64,000 nucleotides of DNA from Pseudarthrobacter enclensis. Its GTDB lineage: Bacteria > Actinomycetota > Actinomycetes > Actinomycetales > Micrococcaceae. The position numbers were made by a program, and so were the translations under genes. Every line of letters starts with the position of its first letter. The first letter of the stretch is position 1. The DNA is taken from contig NZ_KQ758601.1 of the NCBI RefSeq assembly GCF_001457025.1, positions 372,001 to 436,000 of the forward strand, written 5' to 3'. Shown here one piece after another: positions 55,978 through 63,541 of this stretch. The notes below the pieces were generated by a model. That model did no database searches. It had not been told where the DNA came from and saw nothing but the letters and a program-made list of their open reading frames with translations.

Positions 55978-56244
55978 CTACCGGCCGTGGAGCGGGCCGC
56001 GTTCCTCGTCGGTGGCCTGGACCTGGCCGTCGGTCAGGCCTTCCCGGACAGCGTCCTCGCCGCGGACTGCGCCGGCTTCACCGTAGTCCCCGTCGGGGTA
56101 CTCGCCGTCCTCAAGGTTCTCGGAAGGGACCTCAACCGCCCCCGCCTCGCCGTAGTCGCCGTCCATGTACTGTCCGCCCTCCCCTTCCATGCCGGGGGCG
56201 GAGCCGGCCTTGCGGGGTTCCTCGTCAGCGCGGTGTTCACTCAT
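55978..56244 (-). CDS. Small acidic repeat protein, 88 aa
   Basis: ATG at 56244 with AAGGAGAG ~7 nt upstream, a strong ribosome site. The product is very acidic and hydrophilic, without Cys, Trp or membrane segments, and contains DGDYGEAGAV twice, 22 residues apart. Probably intrinsically disordered. No family is recognised; similar small acidic proteins in actinobacteria are unnamed. Confidence 0.65.
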   Translation of the reverse strand: MSEHRADEEPRKAGSAPGMEGEGGQYMDGDYGEAGAVEVPSENLEDGEYPDGDYGEAGAVRGEDAVREGLTDGQVQATDEERGPLHGR

Positions 56245-56333
56245 GCGTCATCTCTCCTTCGAGTTCCGCGTCCACGTGGGCGCACTGGCAGTTTATCGAG
56301 CAGCAACCGGCGCCAACAGGGTTAGCAGGGCGC

Positions 56334-57101
56334 TCAGGAATCTGCCGCTTCCAGGCCCGCCACGGCACCCAGGACAGAGAGGTGATGCTCGAACAGCTCG
56401 CCGGGGGCCGCGAACGTGTCCGGGCCGTACTGGTTGAAAACCTCGAAGCTGACGGCGCCAAACAAGGCACTCCACACCAGGAGCCCCCGGGCGATAAGGT
56501 CCTGGGACATCTCAAGATCGAACTGCGCGCGGATGGCTGCCAGGTCCGCAGCCAGCGCCGCGGGAAAGTGCCCGTCCTGGTGGCCGCCCGAGAGGCACCC
56601 GGCCCGGGCAGCAGCGTCCAGGATTCCCACCAGCGAAACCACGACCCGGGTGCCGGGACCGGTGGTCCGTTCCGCGGGAGCTGCGTAGCCCGGCACCGGG
56701 CTGCCGAACAGGAGCGCGTAGCTGGCCGGTTCGCCCAAGGCCCAGGAGCGGACAGCCCGGCCCAACGCCATGAAGCGCCCGCGGTGGTCATGTTCCTCCG
56801 CCCCGGCAACGGCCTCATCCACCCGGTCTCCCAGCTCATTGAAGGCGTCCACCAACAGCATGGTCAACAGCTCGTCCCGGTTCTCGACATACCGGTACAC
56901 GGCAGAGGACACCACGCCCAGGTCCCGCGCCACGGCGCGCAGCGAGAGCGCCGCCGCACCGTGGACGGCCAGATGCTGCCTGCCGAGCCGGACAATGTCT
57001 GCCACTGTCTGCTCGCGCGCCCGCTCGCGGGGCGTCCGGCGCCGGCCTTGAGGACCTGCTTTCTCTGGCACGACGTCCCGGTTGTGTCCTGAAGCCTCCA
57101 T
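56334..57101 (-). CDS. TetR/AcrR family regulator with WHG-type C-terminal domain, 255 aa
   Basis: HTH region: TVADIVRLGRQHLAVHGAAA, LSLRAVARDLGVVSSAVYRY, then VENRDELLTMLLVDAFNELG. The C-terminal domain (GRAVRSWALGEPASYALLFG) is of the TetR_C_13/WHG type. ATG 57101. Divergent from the epimerase-like gene, with two identical-pattern operators between them, so it most likely represses that gene and itself. Confidence 0.88.
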   Translation of the reverse strand: MEASGHNRDVVPEKAGPQGRRRTPRERAREQTVADIVRLGRQHLAVHGAAALSLRAVARDLGVVSSAVYRYVENRDELLTMLLVDAFNELGDRVDEAVAGAEEHDHRGRFMALGRAVRSWALGEPASYALLFGSPVPGYAAPAERTTGPGTRVVVSLVGILDAAARAGCLSGGHQDGHFPAALAADLAAIRAQFDLEMSQDLIARGLLVWSALFGAVSFEVFNQYGPDTFAAPGELFEHHLSVLGAVAGLEAADS

Positions 57102-57140
57102 GCCTCAAGGATGACACATGAGAGAGCGCCGGCATCTATA

Positions 57141-57202
57141 GAGAGCACTGCTCTTGACTTATGTACAAAACCCCGGGACTCTTTTGGGAGAGCACCGCTC
57201 TC
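57141..57202. promoter_or_regulatory. Two GAGAGC-ACY-GCTCT(C/T) operators
   Basis: GAGAGCACTGCTCTT at 57141-57155 and GAGAGCACCGCTCTC at 57188-57202 are two copies of one 15-bp inverted repeat, 47 bp apart centre to centre, in the TetR/epimerase divergent region. Both have a 6-3-6 layout typical of TetR operators. Confidence 0.75.
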
Positions 57203-57223
57203 ATAATAATTCGAGGAGGCACA

Positions 57224-58153
57224 GTGTCCAGGCTTTACGTGGTGACAGGGGCAGGACCGGTGGGGTGGGCCGTCACAGAACAACTTGCAGGGCAGGGGCA
57301 CCGGGTCCGGATTCTGACGCGCTCCGGCAGCGGTCCGGAGCACCCCCTCGTGGAACGGATCAGCGGCAACGCCGGAGATCCGGAACTGCTGCCCACTGTC
57401 TTCGCTGGAGCGGAAGCAGTGTTCCACTGCATCCATGGCTCGGCCTACACGGCGGCGGCATGGGAGGCTGAACTTCCCGGTACGGAACGGGCCGTTCTGG
57501 AGGCAGCCGGCCGGGCGGGCGCCGTCGTGGCTTTTCCCGAAAGCCTGTATTCCTACAGCCGGCCGGACGCCGTCATGACGGAGGCAGGGCCGCGGGACGC
57601 CACAGGAGGGAAACGGGGTGTGCGGACCCGCCTGCTGCGTGCCCGGGAGGCCTCAGCGACTCCCACGGCGAGTGTGGTGGCCGGCGATTTCTACGGCCCA
57701 AGGGTCCGGATGGCGCACGGCGGCGAGCGCGTGGTGGCGCCCATCCTTGCCGGCAAGAACGTGAGCGTCATTGGCAGCGCCAGCCAACCGCATTCGTTTA
57801 CCTTTGTTCCGGACCTGGCTGCGGCCATGATCGCGGCCGCCCAGACGCCGTCCTTTTGGAACACCGTTTGGCACGCGCCCACCGGACCCGCGGTGACGCA
57901 GCGACAGCTCACCGAAGCGTTCGCCCGTGCGGCCGGCATGCCTGCCCCCAAGGTGCGCGTCCTGCCGGGATGGCTGCTCCGGGGAGCCGGCCTGGTATCC
58001 GGCGACGCACGTGAACTCGCGGAGATGCTCTACCAGTTCGAGCGTCCGTTCGTCATGGATTCGACGCTGTCCGAGGCAGCCCTTGGCATCAAGCCCACTC
58101 CACTGGACACGGCTGCTGCCGCCACCGTGGAGTGGTGGCGGCAGCAGGGCTGA
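57224..58153 (+). CDS. NAD-dependent epimerase/dehydratase-like (extended SDR) protein, 309 aa
   Basis: Rossmann motif LYVVTGAGPVGWAVTEQLAG (a variant of TGxxGxxG with Pro), nucleotide-binding RILTRSG, and SYSRPD where the Tyr of the active site is expected; the Lys three to four residues on is not clear, so it may be an atypical SDR. GTG start at 57224 with GAGGAGG 5-6 nt upstream; an upstream ATG in frame lies between the operators. Regulated by the adjacent TetR. Substrate unknown. Confidence 0.8.
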   Translation: MSRLYVVTGAGPVGWAVTEQLAGQGHRVRILTRSGSGPEHPLVERISGNAGDPELLPTVFAGAEAVFHCIHGSAYTAAAWEAELPGTERAVLEAAGRAGAVVAFPESLYSYSRPDAVMTEAGPRDATGGKRGVRTRLLRAREASATPTASVVAGDFYGPRVRMAHGGERVVAPILAGKNVSVIGSASQPHSFTFVPDLAAAMIAAAQTPSFWNTVWHAPTGPAVTQRQLTEAFARAAGMPAPKVRVLPGWLLRGAGLVSGDARELAEMLYQFERPFVMDSTLSEAALGIKPTPLDTAAAATVEWWRQQG

Positions 58154-58175
58154 TCCGCAGGGAGGGGTTTCCCGG

Positions 58176-60377
58176 TCAGCGGCTGGGAACCTCCTCCAGG
58201 GGCTCGACGCCGGGCTCCCGCGGCTTCTCCGCGGGTGCCGTGCGGCTGCGGGCCAGCTTGCCCGGCCACCAGATCTTCGGTCCGATGTCGTAGGCCAGGG
58301 CAGGCACCAGCAGCGAGCGCACCAGCACGGTGTCCAGCAGCACGCCGAACGCCACGATGAAGGCCAGCTGCACCAGGAACATGATGGGGATGACGCCCAG
58401 GGCGGCGAAGGTTGCCGCCAGGACCACCCCGGCGGAGGTGATGACGCCGCCGGTGACGCCCAGGCCGCGCAGGATGCCGGGCCGGGTGCCGTGCTTGATG
58501 GATTCCTCCCGGACCCTGCTCATCAGGAAGATGTTGTAGTCCACGCCCAGGGCCACCAGGAAGACGAACCCGAACAGCGGAACGGTGGCGTCGGCACCCG
58601 GGAAGCCCAGGATGTTGTTGAACACCAGGGCCGAGACCCCCATGGCCGCGGCATAGGACAGCACCACGGACAGCACCAGCAGGACCGGGGCCACGACGGA
58701 GCGCAGCAGGAGCATCAGGATGAAGAGGATGACCACCAGGACCACCGGGATGATGATCAACAGGTCGCGCTGGGCCGTGGTGTTCGTGTCCAGGGCGGTG
58801 GCTGTCACGCCGCCCACCAAGGCACCCGGGTCCACTGCCTTCACGTCGTTGCGGAGCGCCTTGACCGCTTCTTCGGCCTCGAGGGAATCCGCTGCCGAGT
58901 TCAGTGTGGCGTTGATGAGGACCTTGCCCTCGCGGACGTCGGGATCGCTGGGCGCCCCGGGGGCTCCGGTGATGGGGACGCTGCCCTGCGCCAGGAGGTA
59001 GGCCTCGCCGACGCCGTCGGCCGCCTTGACGGCATCCAGCACTTCCTGCGCCCTGCCCTGGTCCGCTACCACGACGGCGGGGCTGCCGCTGCCGGCGTCG
59101 AAGTGGCGCGCCAGGGCGTCCTGGCCGTCCACGGCGTTGGATGCGGTGAGGATGACGTCGGTTTGCGGGACGCCGTTGGCCTTGAGCTGGAGGAGACCGG
59201 CCGAGGCCGCCACCAGGAGCAGGACGGAACCGATCCAGATGGTCCGCGGGCGGCGTGACACCAGCGAACCCGTGGCCCGCCACAGGCCTTTCTGTCCTTC
59301 AAGCCCGGTGACCAGTTCGGGTTCGCGCTGGTCCGCCGGGACCAGCTTGGGCCGGAAGGGCCAGAACGCGGCCCGGCCCAGGAGCGCCATGAAGGCCGGA
59401 AGCAGGGTAAGCGCGGCGAAGAGCGAGCAGACAATGCCGGCGGCGGCCACCGGGCCCAGGGCCTTGTTCGAGTTGAGGTCCGAGAACAGCAGGCACAGCA
59501 GGGCGATGATGACGGTGGCGCCGGAGGCCAGGATGGGTTCGAAGGACGCCTTCCAGGCGGTCAGGACGGCGGCTGTCCGGTTGGTGGTGTGGGTCAGCGC
59601 CTCCCGGAACCGCGCCACGAACAGCAGTGCGTAGTCGGTGGCCGCACCGATCACCAGGATGGACAGGATGCCCTGGCTCTGGCCGTTCAGCTGGATCCAG
59701 CCGGCCTTGGCCATGCCGAACACCAGCAGGATGGCCGCGCACAGCGCAAACACAGAGGTCAGCAGCACCATGATGGGCAGCAGCAGGGACCGGTAGACCA
59801 CCAGCAGGATGACGAACACCGCGGACAACGCCACCAGCAGGAGGATGCCGTCGATTCCGCCGAACGCTGCCGTCAGGTCAGCAGCAAGGCCGGCCGGTCC
59901 CGTGACGTACGTCTGCATCCCTGCGGGGGCGCCCTCGGCGACCGTATCGCGGAGTTCCTTGACGGCTTCCTTGACCTCCACGCTGTCGCCGATGGGGGCG
60001 ACGAACTGGACGGCCCTGCCGTCCTCGGACGGAATCGGCCCGATCACCGCGCTGCCGAGCTTCAGTTCCTCGATCTTGGTCCGCAGCCCGGCCACCTCGC
60101 CCAGCTGCGCAGGGGTGAACGCCCCGGAGTTTTCGATGACGATGATCCCCGGAACCTCGTCTGAGTCCCGGAATTTTGCCTGCCAGTCCTGGGCCTCGGT
60201 GGCCTCGGCGCTGGCCGGAAGGAATGAGGCCTGGTCATTGGAGGACACTTCCTCCAGCCGGCCGAAGGTGGGGCCGCCGATCCCGGCAAGTCCCAGCCAC
60301 ACGAGCACCAGGACGACGGGGATAAGCCAGCGAAGCCAGAACGGAACCCGTTCCCGGGCAGCTTTGGTGCGGTTCAT
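58176..60377 (-). CDS. MMPL-family RND transporter, 733 aa
   Basis: Two halves, each with a large extracytoplasmic loop and a cluster of helices. The first half has DLTAAFGGIDGILLLVALSA and the SQGILSILVIGAATDYALLF signature; the second repeats this as FVFLVALGVDYNIFLMSRVR. Such proteins export lipids or drugs using the proton gradient. ATG 60377, 5 nt after GGAAGG; an earlier ATG four codons up has no ribosome site. Divergent from a MarR regulator. Confidence 0.92.
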   Translation of the reverse strand: MNRTKAARERVPFWLRWLIPVVLVLVWLGLAGIGGPTFGRLEEVSSNDQASFLPASAEATEAQDWQAKFRDSDEVPGIIVIENSGAFTPAQLGEVAGLRTKIEELKLGSAVIGPIPSEDGRAVQFVAPIGDSVEVKEAVKELRDTVAEGAPAGMQTYVTGPAGLAADLTAAFGGIDGILLLVALSAVFVILLVVYRSLLLPIMVLLTSVFALCAAILLVFGMAKAGWIQLNGQSQGILSILVIGAATDYALLFVARFREALTHTTNRTAAVLTAWKASFEPILASGATVIIALLCLLFSDLNSNKALGPVAAAGIVCSLFAALTLLPAFMALLGRAAFWPFRPKLVPADQREPELVTGLEGQKGLWRATGSLVSRRPRTIWIGSVLLLVAASAGLLQLKANGVPQTDVILTASNAVDGQDALARHFDAGSGSPAVVVADQGRAQEVLDAVKAADGVGEAYLLAQGSVPITGAPGAPSDPDVREGKVLINATLNSAADSLEAEEAVKALRNDVKAVDPGALVGGVTATALDTNTTAQRDLLIIIPVVLVVILFILMLLLRSVVAPVLLVLSVVLSYAAAMGVSALVFNNILGFPGADATVPLFGFVFLVALGVDYNIFLMSRVREESIKHGTRPGILRGLGVTGGVITSAGVVLAATFAALGVIPIMFLVQLAFIVAFGVLLDTVLVRSLLVPALAYDIGPKIWWPGKLARSRTAPAEKPREPGVEPLEEVPSR

Positions 60378-60426
60378 GATGCCTTCCATCCACGGACAAG
60401 GGGAGTAGTATTTGCTCCAGCATAGA

Positions 60427-60447
60427 TTATCTCCATAATAGAGATAA
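60427..60447. promoter_or_regulatory. Perfect inverted repeat TTATCTC-N7-GAGATAA, MarR operator candidate
   Basis: 7-7-7 palindrome, AT-rich, 50 bp before the MMPL start in the 219-bp region shared with the MarR gene. On the minus strand it overlaps possible promoter elements such as TATGCT. MarR proteins typically bind 16-20 bp AT-rich palindromes. Confidence 0.7.
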
Positions 60448-60596
60448 GTTCCAGTCAAGCTTTTTTGTATCGCGTCGGCCCCGGCGGCTGAGAACCACCC
60501 GATGACCGGCGCTGGAGTAATATCCGTCAGTACGCCCGGCGCAGATGCCGGGCGCGGAGCAGCAGGCAGCCTGCAACCAATGACAGGGAGGTGGAG

Positions 60597-61094
60597 ATGG
60601 CAGACGACAACGCACAACCGAGTGCCCTTCCACCGGCGGGTCCGGAGTTCGGCCATCCCCTGATCCGGATGCTGCAGGAATTCACCCTCGAAGCCAACCG
60701 CTACGTTGATGCCGCCGGCGAGCGCAAGGACATGCACCGCACGGACATGAATGCGCTGGCAGTGATCATGCGCCACACGGCGCGGGGCATCGTGGTGACG
60801 CCCGGCCTGCTGCGGAGGGAACTGAACCTGAGCTCGCCGGCAACCACCGCCTTGATCGACAGGCTGGACAACTCCGGCCACGTGGTCCGCGAGCGGCACA
60901 GCGCGGACCGCCGGCAGGTCCAGCTGAAGATGACGCCCAAGGCCTTCCGGGAAGGCGGGGCAATTTTCGCCCCGTTGGCCCAGCGGATGGGGACCGCCCT
61001 GGCCGGTTTCTCGGCCGAGGAACTGGATATCGCCACGCGCTTCATGGCGTCGATGATCGAAGCGACCGTGGCGGCAAGGACGGAATCCGAATAG
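60597..61094 (+). CDS. MarR family regulator, 165 aa
   Basis: Winged helix: TDMNALAVIMRHTARGIVVT, then LLRRELNLSSPATTALIDRL and GHVVRERHSADRRQVQLKMT with the DRR wing typical of MarR. The ATG 60597 is preferred because GGGAGG lies 5-9 nt before it; a GTG two codons earlier overlaps that site. It is divergent from the MMPL exporter, its likely target. Confidence 0.9.
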   Translation: MADDNAQPSALPPAGPEFGHPLIRMLQEFTLEANRYVDAAGERKDMHRTDMNALAVIMRHTARGIVVTPGLLRRELNLSSPATTALIDRLDNSGHVVRERHSADRRQVQLKMTPKAFREGGAIFAPLAQRMGTALAGFSAEELDIATRFMASMIEATVAARTESE

Positions 61095-61123
61095 CCGCGG
61101 CGCGCAGGGGGTAGCGTTTGTTT

Positions 61124-61942
61124 ATGAGTGCGCAGCAGCCTGAAGACGACGTCTACACCCACGGCCATCACGAGTCCGTAGTCCGCGCCCACGCCGCACG
61201 GACCGCCGAAAACTCAGCGGCATTTGTCCTGCCACACCTCACCCCGGGCTCTGACGTGCTCGACGTCGGCTGCGGCCCGGGCAGCATCACGTGCGACTTC
61301 GCCGCTCTGGTCAGCCCGGGAAAGGTCACCGGACTGGACCGGTCCCCGGACGTCATCGTGCAGGCCCAGGCGCTCGCAGTCGAACGCGAAGTGCCCAACG
61401 TGGAATTCCTGGCCGGCAACATCTACGACCTTGACTTTGCCGACGGGACGTTCGATGTCGTCCACGCCCACCAGGTGCTCCAGCACCTCACGGACCCGGT
61501 CGAGGCGCTGCGCGAGATGCGCCGGGTGGCCAAGCCGGGCGGCATCGTTGCCGTGCGCGACGCCGACTTCCACGGGATGAGCTGGTACCCCGCCATTCCG
61601 GAACTGGACGAATGGATGGACCTGTACCAGCGGATTGCGCGGCGGAACGGAGCAGAGCCCGACGCCGGGCGGCGCCTGGTCAGCTGGGCGCAGTCCGCGG
61701 GTTTCACCGACGTCGCGCCCACCAGCAGCAACTGGCTCTACGCCACGGGCCAGCAGCGCCGGTGGCAGGCCCGCGTCTGGGGCGAACGGGTGCTGCACTC
61801 GGCATTCGCGGAGCAGGCGCTGGAGTACGGTTTAGCGAACGAGGCCGACCTGGCCAGGATTTCCGCCGGGTGGCACCGCTGGGGCTCCACGGATGACGGC
61901 TGGTTCCTGATTCCGAACGGAGAGGTCATTGCCCGGGCGTAG
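61124..61942 (+). CDS. SAM-dependent methyltransferase, class I, 272 aa
   Basis: Motif I VLDVGCGPGSITCDFA, acidic residue after strand 2 in KVTGLDRSPDVI, NIYDLDFADGTFDVVHAHQV (motif II region) and EMRRVAKPGGIVAVRD (motif III): a Methyltransf_11/UbiE-like fold. Small-molecule substrate likely. ATG 61124; a TTG two codons upstream has a slightly nearer AGGGGG. 29 bp separate it from marR, so it may share that transcript. Confidence 0.88.
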   Translation: MSAQQPEDDVYTHGHHESVVRAHAARTAENSAAFVLPHLTPGSDVLDVGCGPGSITCDFAALVSPGKVTGLDRSPDVIVQAQALAVEREVPNVEFLAGNIYDLDFADGTFDVVHAHQVLQHLTDPVEALREMRRVAKPGGIVAVRDADFHGMSWYPAIPELDEWMDLYQRIARRNGAEPDAGRRLVSWAQSAGFTDVAPTSSNWLYATGQQRRWQARVWGERVLHSAFAEQALEYGLANEADLARISAGWHRWGSTDDGWFLIPNGEVIARA

Positions 61943-62063
61943 GCCGGGCGGTTTTCCACATAGCCCCCCACCGCCCTGCCGGGGACCGCGCCGCTCCCAT
62001 AACCTCGGACAATGAGCTACTACGGAACCAATGAGTACTGGGCAGAGCCTTATGCCGTCGAGG

Positions 62064-62085
62064 TTGACCAAGTAGACTTGGTCAA
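62064..62085. promoter_or_regulatory. 22-bp palindrome at the toxin-antitoxin start
   Basis: TTGACCAAGT and its exact inverse ACTTGGTCAA are separated by AG; the antitoxin ATG follows one base later. The centre holds TAGACT, which could be a -10 for a leaderless message. Antitoxins of this class bind such palindromes and repress their own operon. Confidence 0.8.
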
Positions 62086-62086
62086 C

Positions 62087-62314
62087 ATGGGGCAGTACAA
62101 CGTCCAGGAAGCAAAAACTCGGCTTTCCGAACTTCTGAACCTCGTGGAACGGGGCGAGGATGTTGTCATCGCGAAAGCGGGACGCCCCGTAGCCCGGCTG
62201 GTCAGGATCGAGCCTCCCACAAGGAGGGAACTTGGGTTCCTGACCCCCCTGCATATTCCGGATGCGTTCTATGAGCGGTGGACGGACGAAGAGATGGGGG
62301 CTGCCGGGGAATGA
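62087..62314 (+). CDS. Antitoxin, Phd/YefM family, 75 aa
   Basis: MGQYNVQEAKTRLSELLNLV then ERGEDVVIAKAGRPVARLVR is the Phd/YefM N-terminal DNA-binding fold; the C-terminal part (PDAFYERWTDEEMG) would wrap the toxin. The ATG 62087 is selected by homology and by the operator directly before it; an upstream in-frame ATG at 62012 would place the operator inside the gene. Overlaps the toxin start by 4 bp. Confidence 0.9.
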   Translation: MGQYNVQEAKTRLSELLNLVERGEDVVIAKAGRPVARLVRIEPPTRRELGFLTPLHIPDAFYERWTDEEMGAAGE

Positions 62315-62700
62315 GGCTGCTCCTGGATACCCACGTATTTCTCTGGGCAATCGCTGAGCCAAAGCGGCTCTCCACCAAGTCACGGAACGCAATTTCCAAA
62401 TTAGAGAACCAGGTCTTCGTCTCGCCGGTGACCGCCTATGAGCTGTCCTACAAGCACAAACTCGGAAAGCTTCCCGCCGGGTCCGCAATTACCGCAAGCT
62501 TCGGGCGGCAGCTCGCTCACCTCTACGCCTCCGAGCTTCCAGTCAGCGCCTCCCATGGACTTGCCGCCGGACAGCTCGACTGGGACCACAAGGATCCCTT
62601 TGACCGACTGCTGGCAGCTCAGGCCATGGTGGAGGGTTTCACCCTCGTCACCGCAGACGAGGACCTTCAAGCTTTCGAACCCGTGGCCACCTTGTGGTGA
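62311..62700 (+). CDS. PIN-domain ribonuclease toxin, VapC type, 129 aa
   Basis: PIN fold with the acidic residues that bind Mg2+: D6 (LLLDTHVFLW), E44 (TAYELSYKHKLGKL) and a DPFDRLLAAQA segment, followed by TLVTADEDLQAF. These are the marks of VapC endoribonucleases paired with Phd-type antitoxins. ATGA overlap with the antitoxin gene. All catalytic positions are intact, so the toxin is probably active. Confidence 0.9.
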   Translation: MRLLLDTHVFLWAIAEPKRLSTKSRNAISKLENQVFVSPVTAYELSYKHKLGKLPAGSAITASFGRQLAHLYASELPVSASHGLAAGQLDWDHKDPFDRLLAAQAMVEGFTLVTADEDLQAFEPVATLW

Positions 62701-62737
62701 CCGTTAGGAGGGCGGGCCGGCCGCGTAAGATTGGTCA

Positions 62738-63361
62738 GTGCAGTTTTCCCTTTGGCTCGCCCTTGCCGGCGCCGGCGCCCTGATCAGTTTCACCCCCGGA
62801 GCCGGAGCCATCAACACGATGAGCAACTCCCTGAACGCCGGTTTCCGCCGCTCCATCTGGGGCATCCTGGGCCAGCAGGCGGCACTGGTGGTCCACGTCC
62901 TCATCGTGGCGCTGGGCGTTGGCGTGCTGGTGGCCGGTTCACCCCTGGCCTTCAACATCATCCGCTACGCCGGCGCCGCCTACCTGGTGTACCTGGGCAT
63001 CCGGCAGTTCCTCAGCAAGCCGGCTATCCAGGAGGAACAGGCCGCCGCCCTGCGCTTTGAGCCTGCCGGTTCCATTTTCCGCCGCGGCTTCTGGGTCAAC
63101 CTGCTCAATCCCAAGGCCATCGTGTTCTTCCTGGCCTTCACGCCGCAGTTCATCCGCCCGGACCAGCCGATCGTCACCCAGTACGCCGTCCTCACCGCCA
63201 CCATCGTGGCCATCGACATCCTGGTGATGTGGTTCTTCTTCGCCGCCGCGGCGCGCTCCTTCCAGCGGTTCACCCAGACCGAACGGGGACAACTGGTCCT
63301 CAGCAAGGTTTTCGGCGTCCTGTTCGTCGCGGTTGGGATCCTGCTGGCCTTCATCCACTGA
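62738..63361 (+). CDS. LysE/RhtB family exporter, 207 aa
   Basis: Six hydrophobic segments; LISFTPGAGAINTMSNSLNA and RRSIWGILGQQAALVVHV are the conserved N-terminal region of amino-acid exporters, and FWVNLLNPKAIVFFLAFTPQ is the family signature. GTG start at 62738. Substrate probably an amino acid or related metabolite. 37 bp after the toxin gene, but likely a separate unit. Confidence 0.9.
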   Translation: MQFSLWLALAGAGALISFTPGAGAINTMSNSLNAGFRRSIWGILGQQAALVVHVLIVALGVGVLVAGSPLAFNIIRYAGAAYLVYLGIRQFLSKPAIQEEQAAALRFEPAGSIFRRGFWVNLLNPKAIVFFLAFTPQFIRPDQPIVTQYAVLTATIVAIDILVMWFFFAAAARSFQRFTQTERGQLVLSKVFGVLFVAVGILLAFIH

Positions 63362-63377
63362 CCCCTGCATCCCTGAG

Positions 63378-63405
63378 CCCTGGTACCGGATCATCCGGGT
63401 CAGGG
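63378..63405. terminator. Hairpin after the LysE-type gene
   Basis: CCCTG-g-ta-CCGGA-tca-TCCGG-gt-CAGGG forms a compact stem with a small internal mismatch 17 bp past the stop. There is no T-run, so termination is likely but weak. The rest of the 180-bp gap holds an AT-rich patch near 63470-63500 that may be the promoter of the next gene. Confidence 0.5.
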
Positions 63406-63541
63406 GGCCGCTGCACACCGGCCGGCATCCCCAACCTTGCCCCTTACCCCTGGCGGACTTTCGTCATGCATCTTTACAAACCCGTCAACTATTGTGAATC
63501 GCCGCTGGCCAACCGTGCCCAGAAAGCGCATGCTTAGACGC

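Noticed and set aside
56237..56839. A 200-codon minus-strand frame overlapping the TetR gene
   Set aside because: It is an alternative frame of the TetR gene with Trp/Arg/Ser-rich, motif-free translation.
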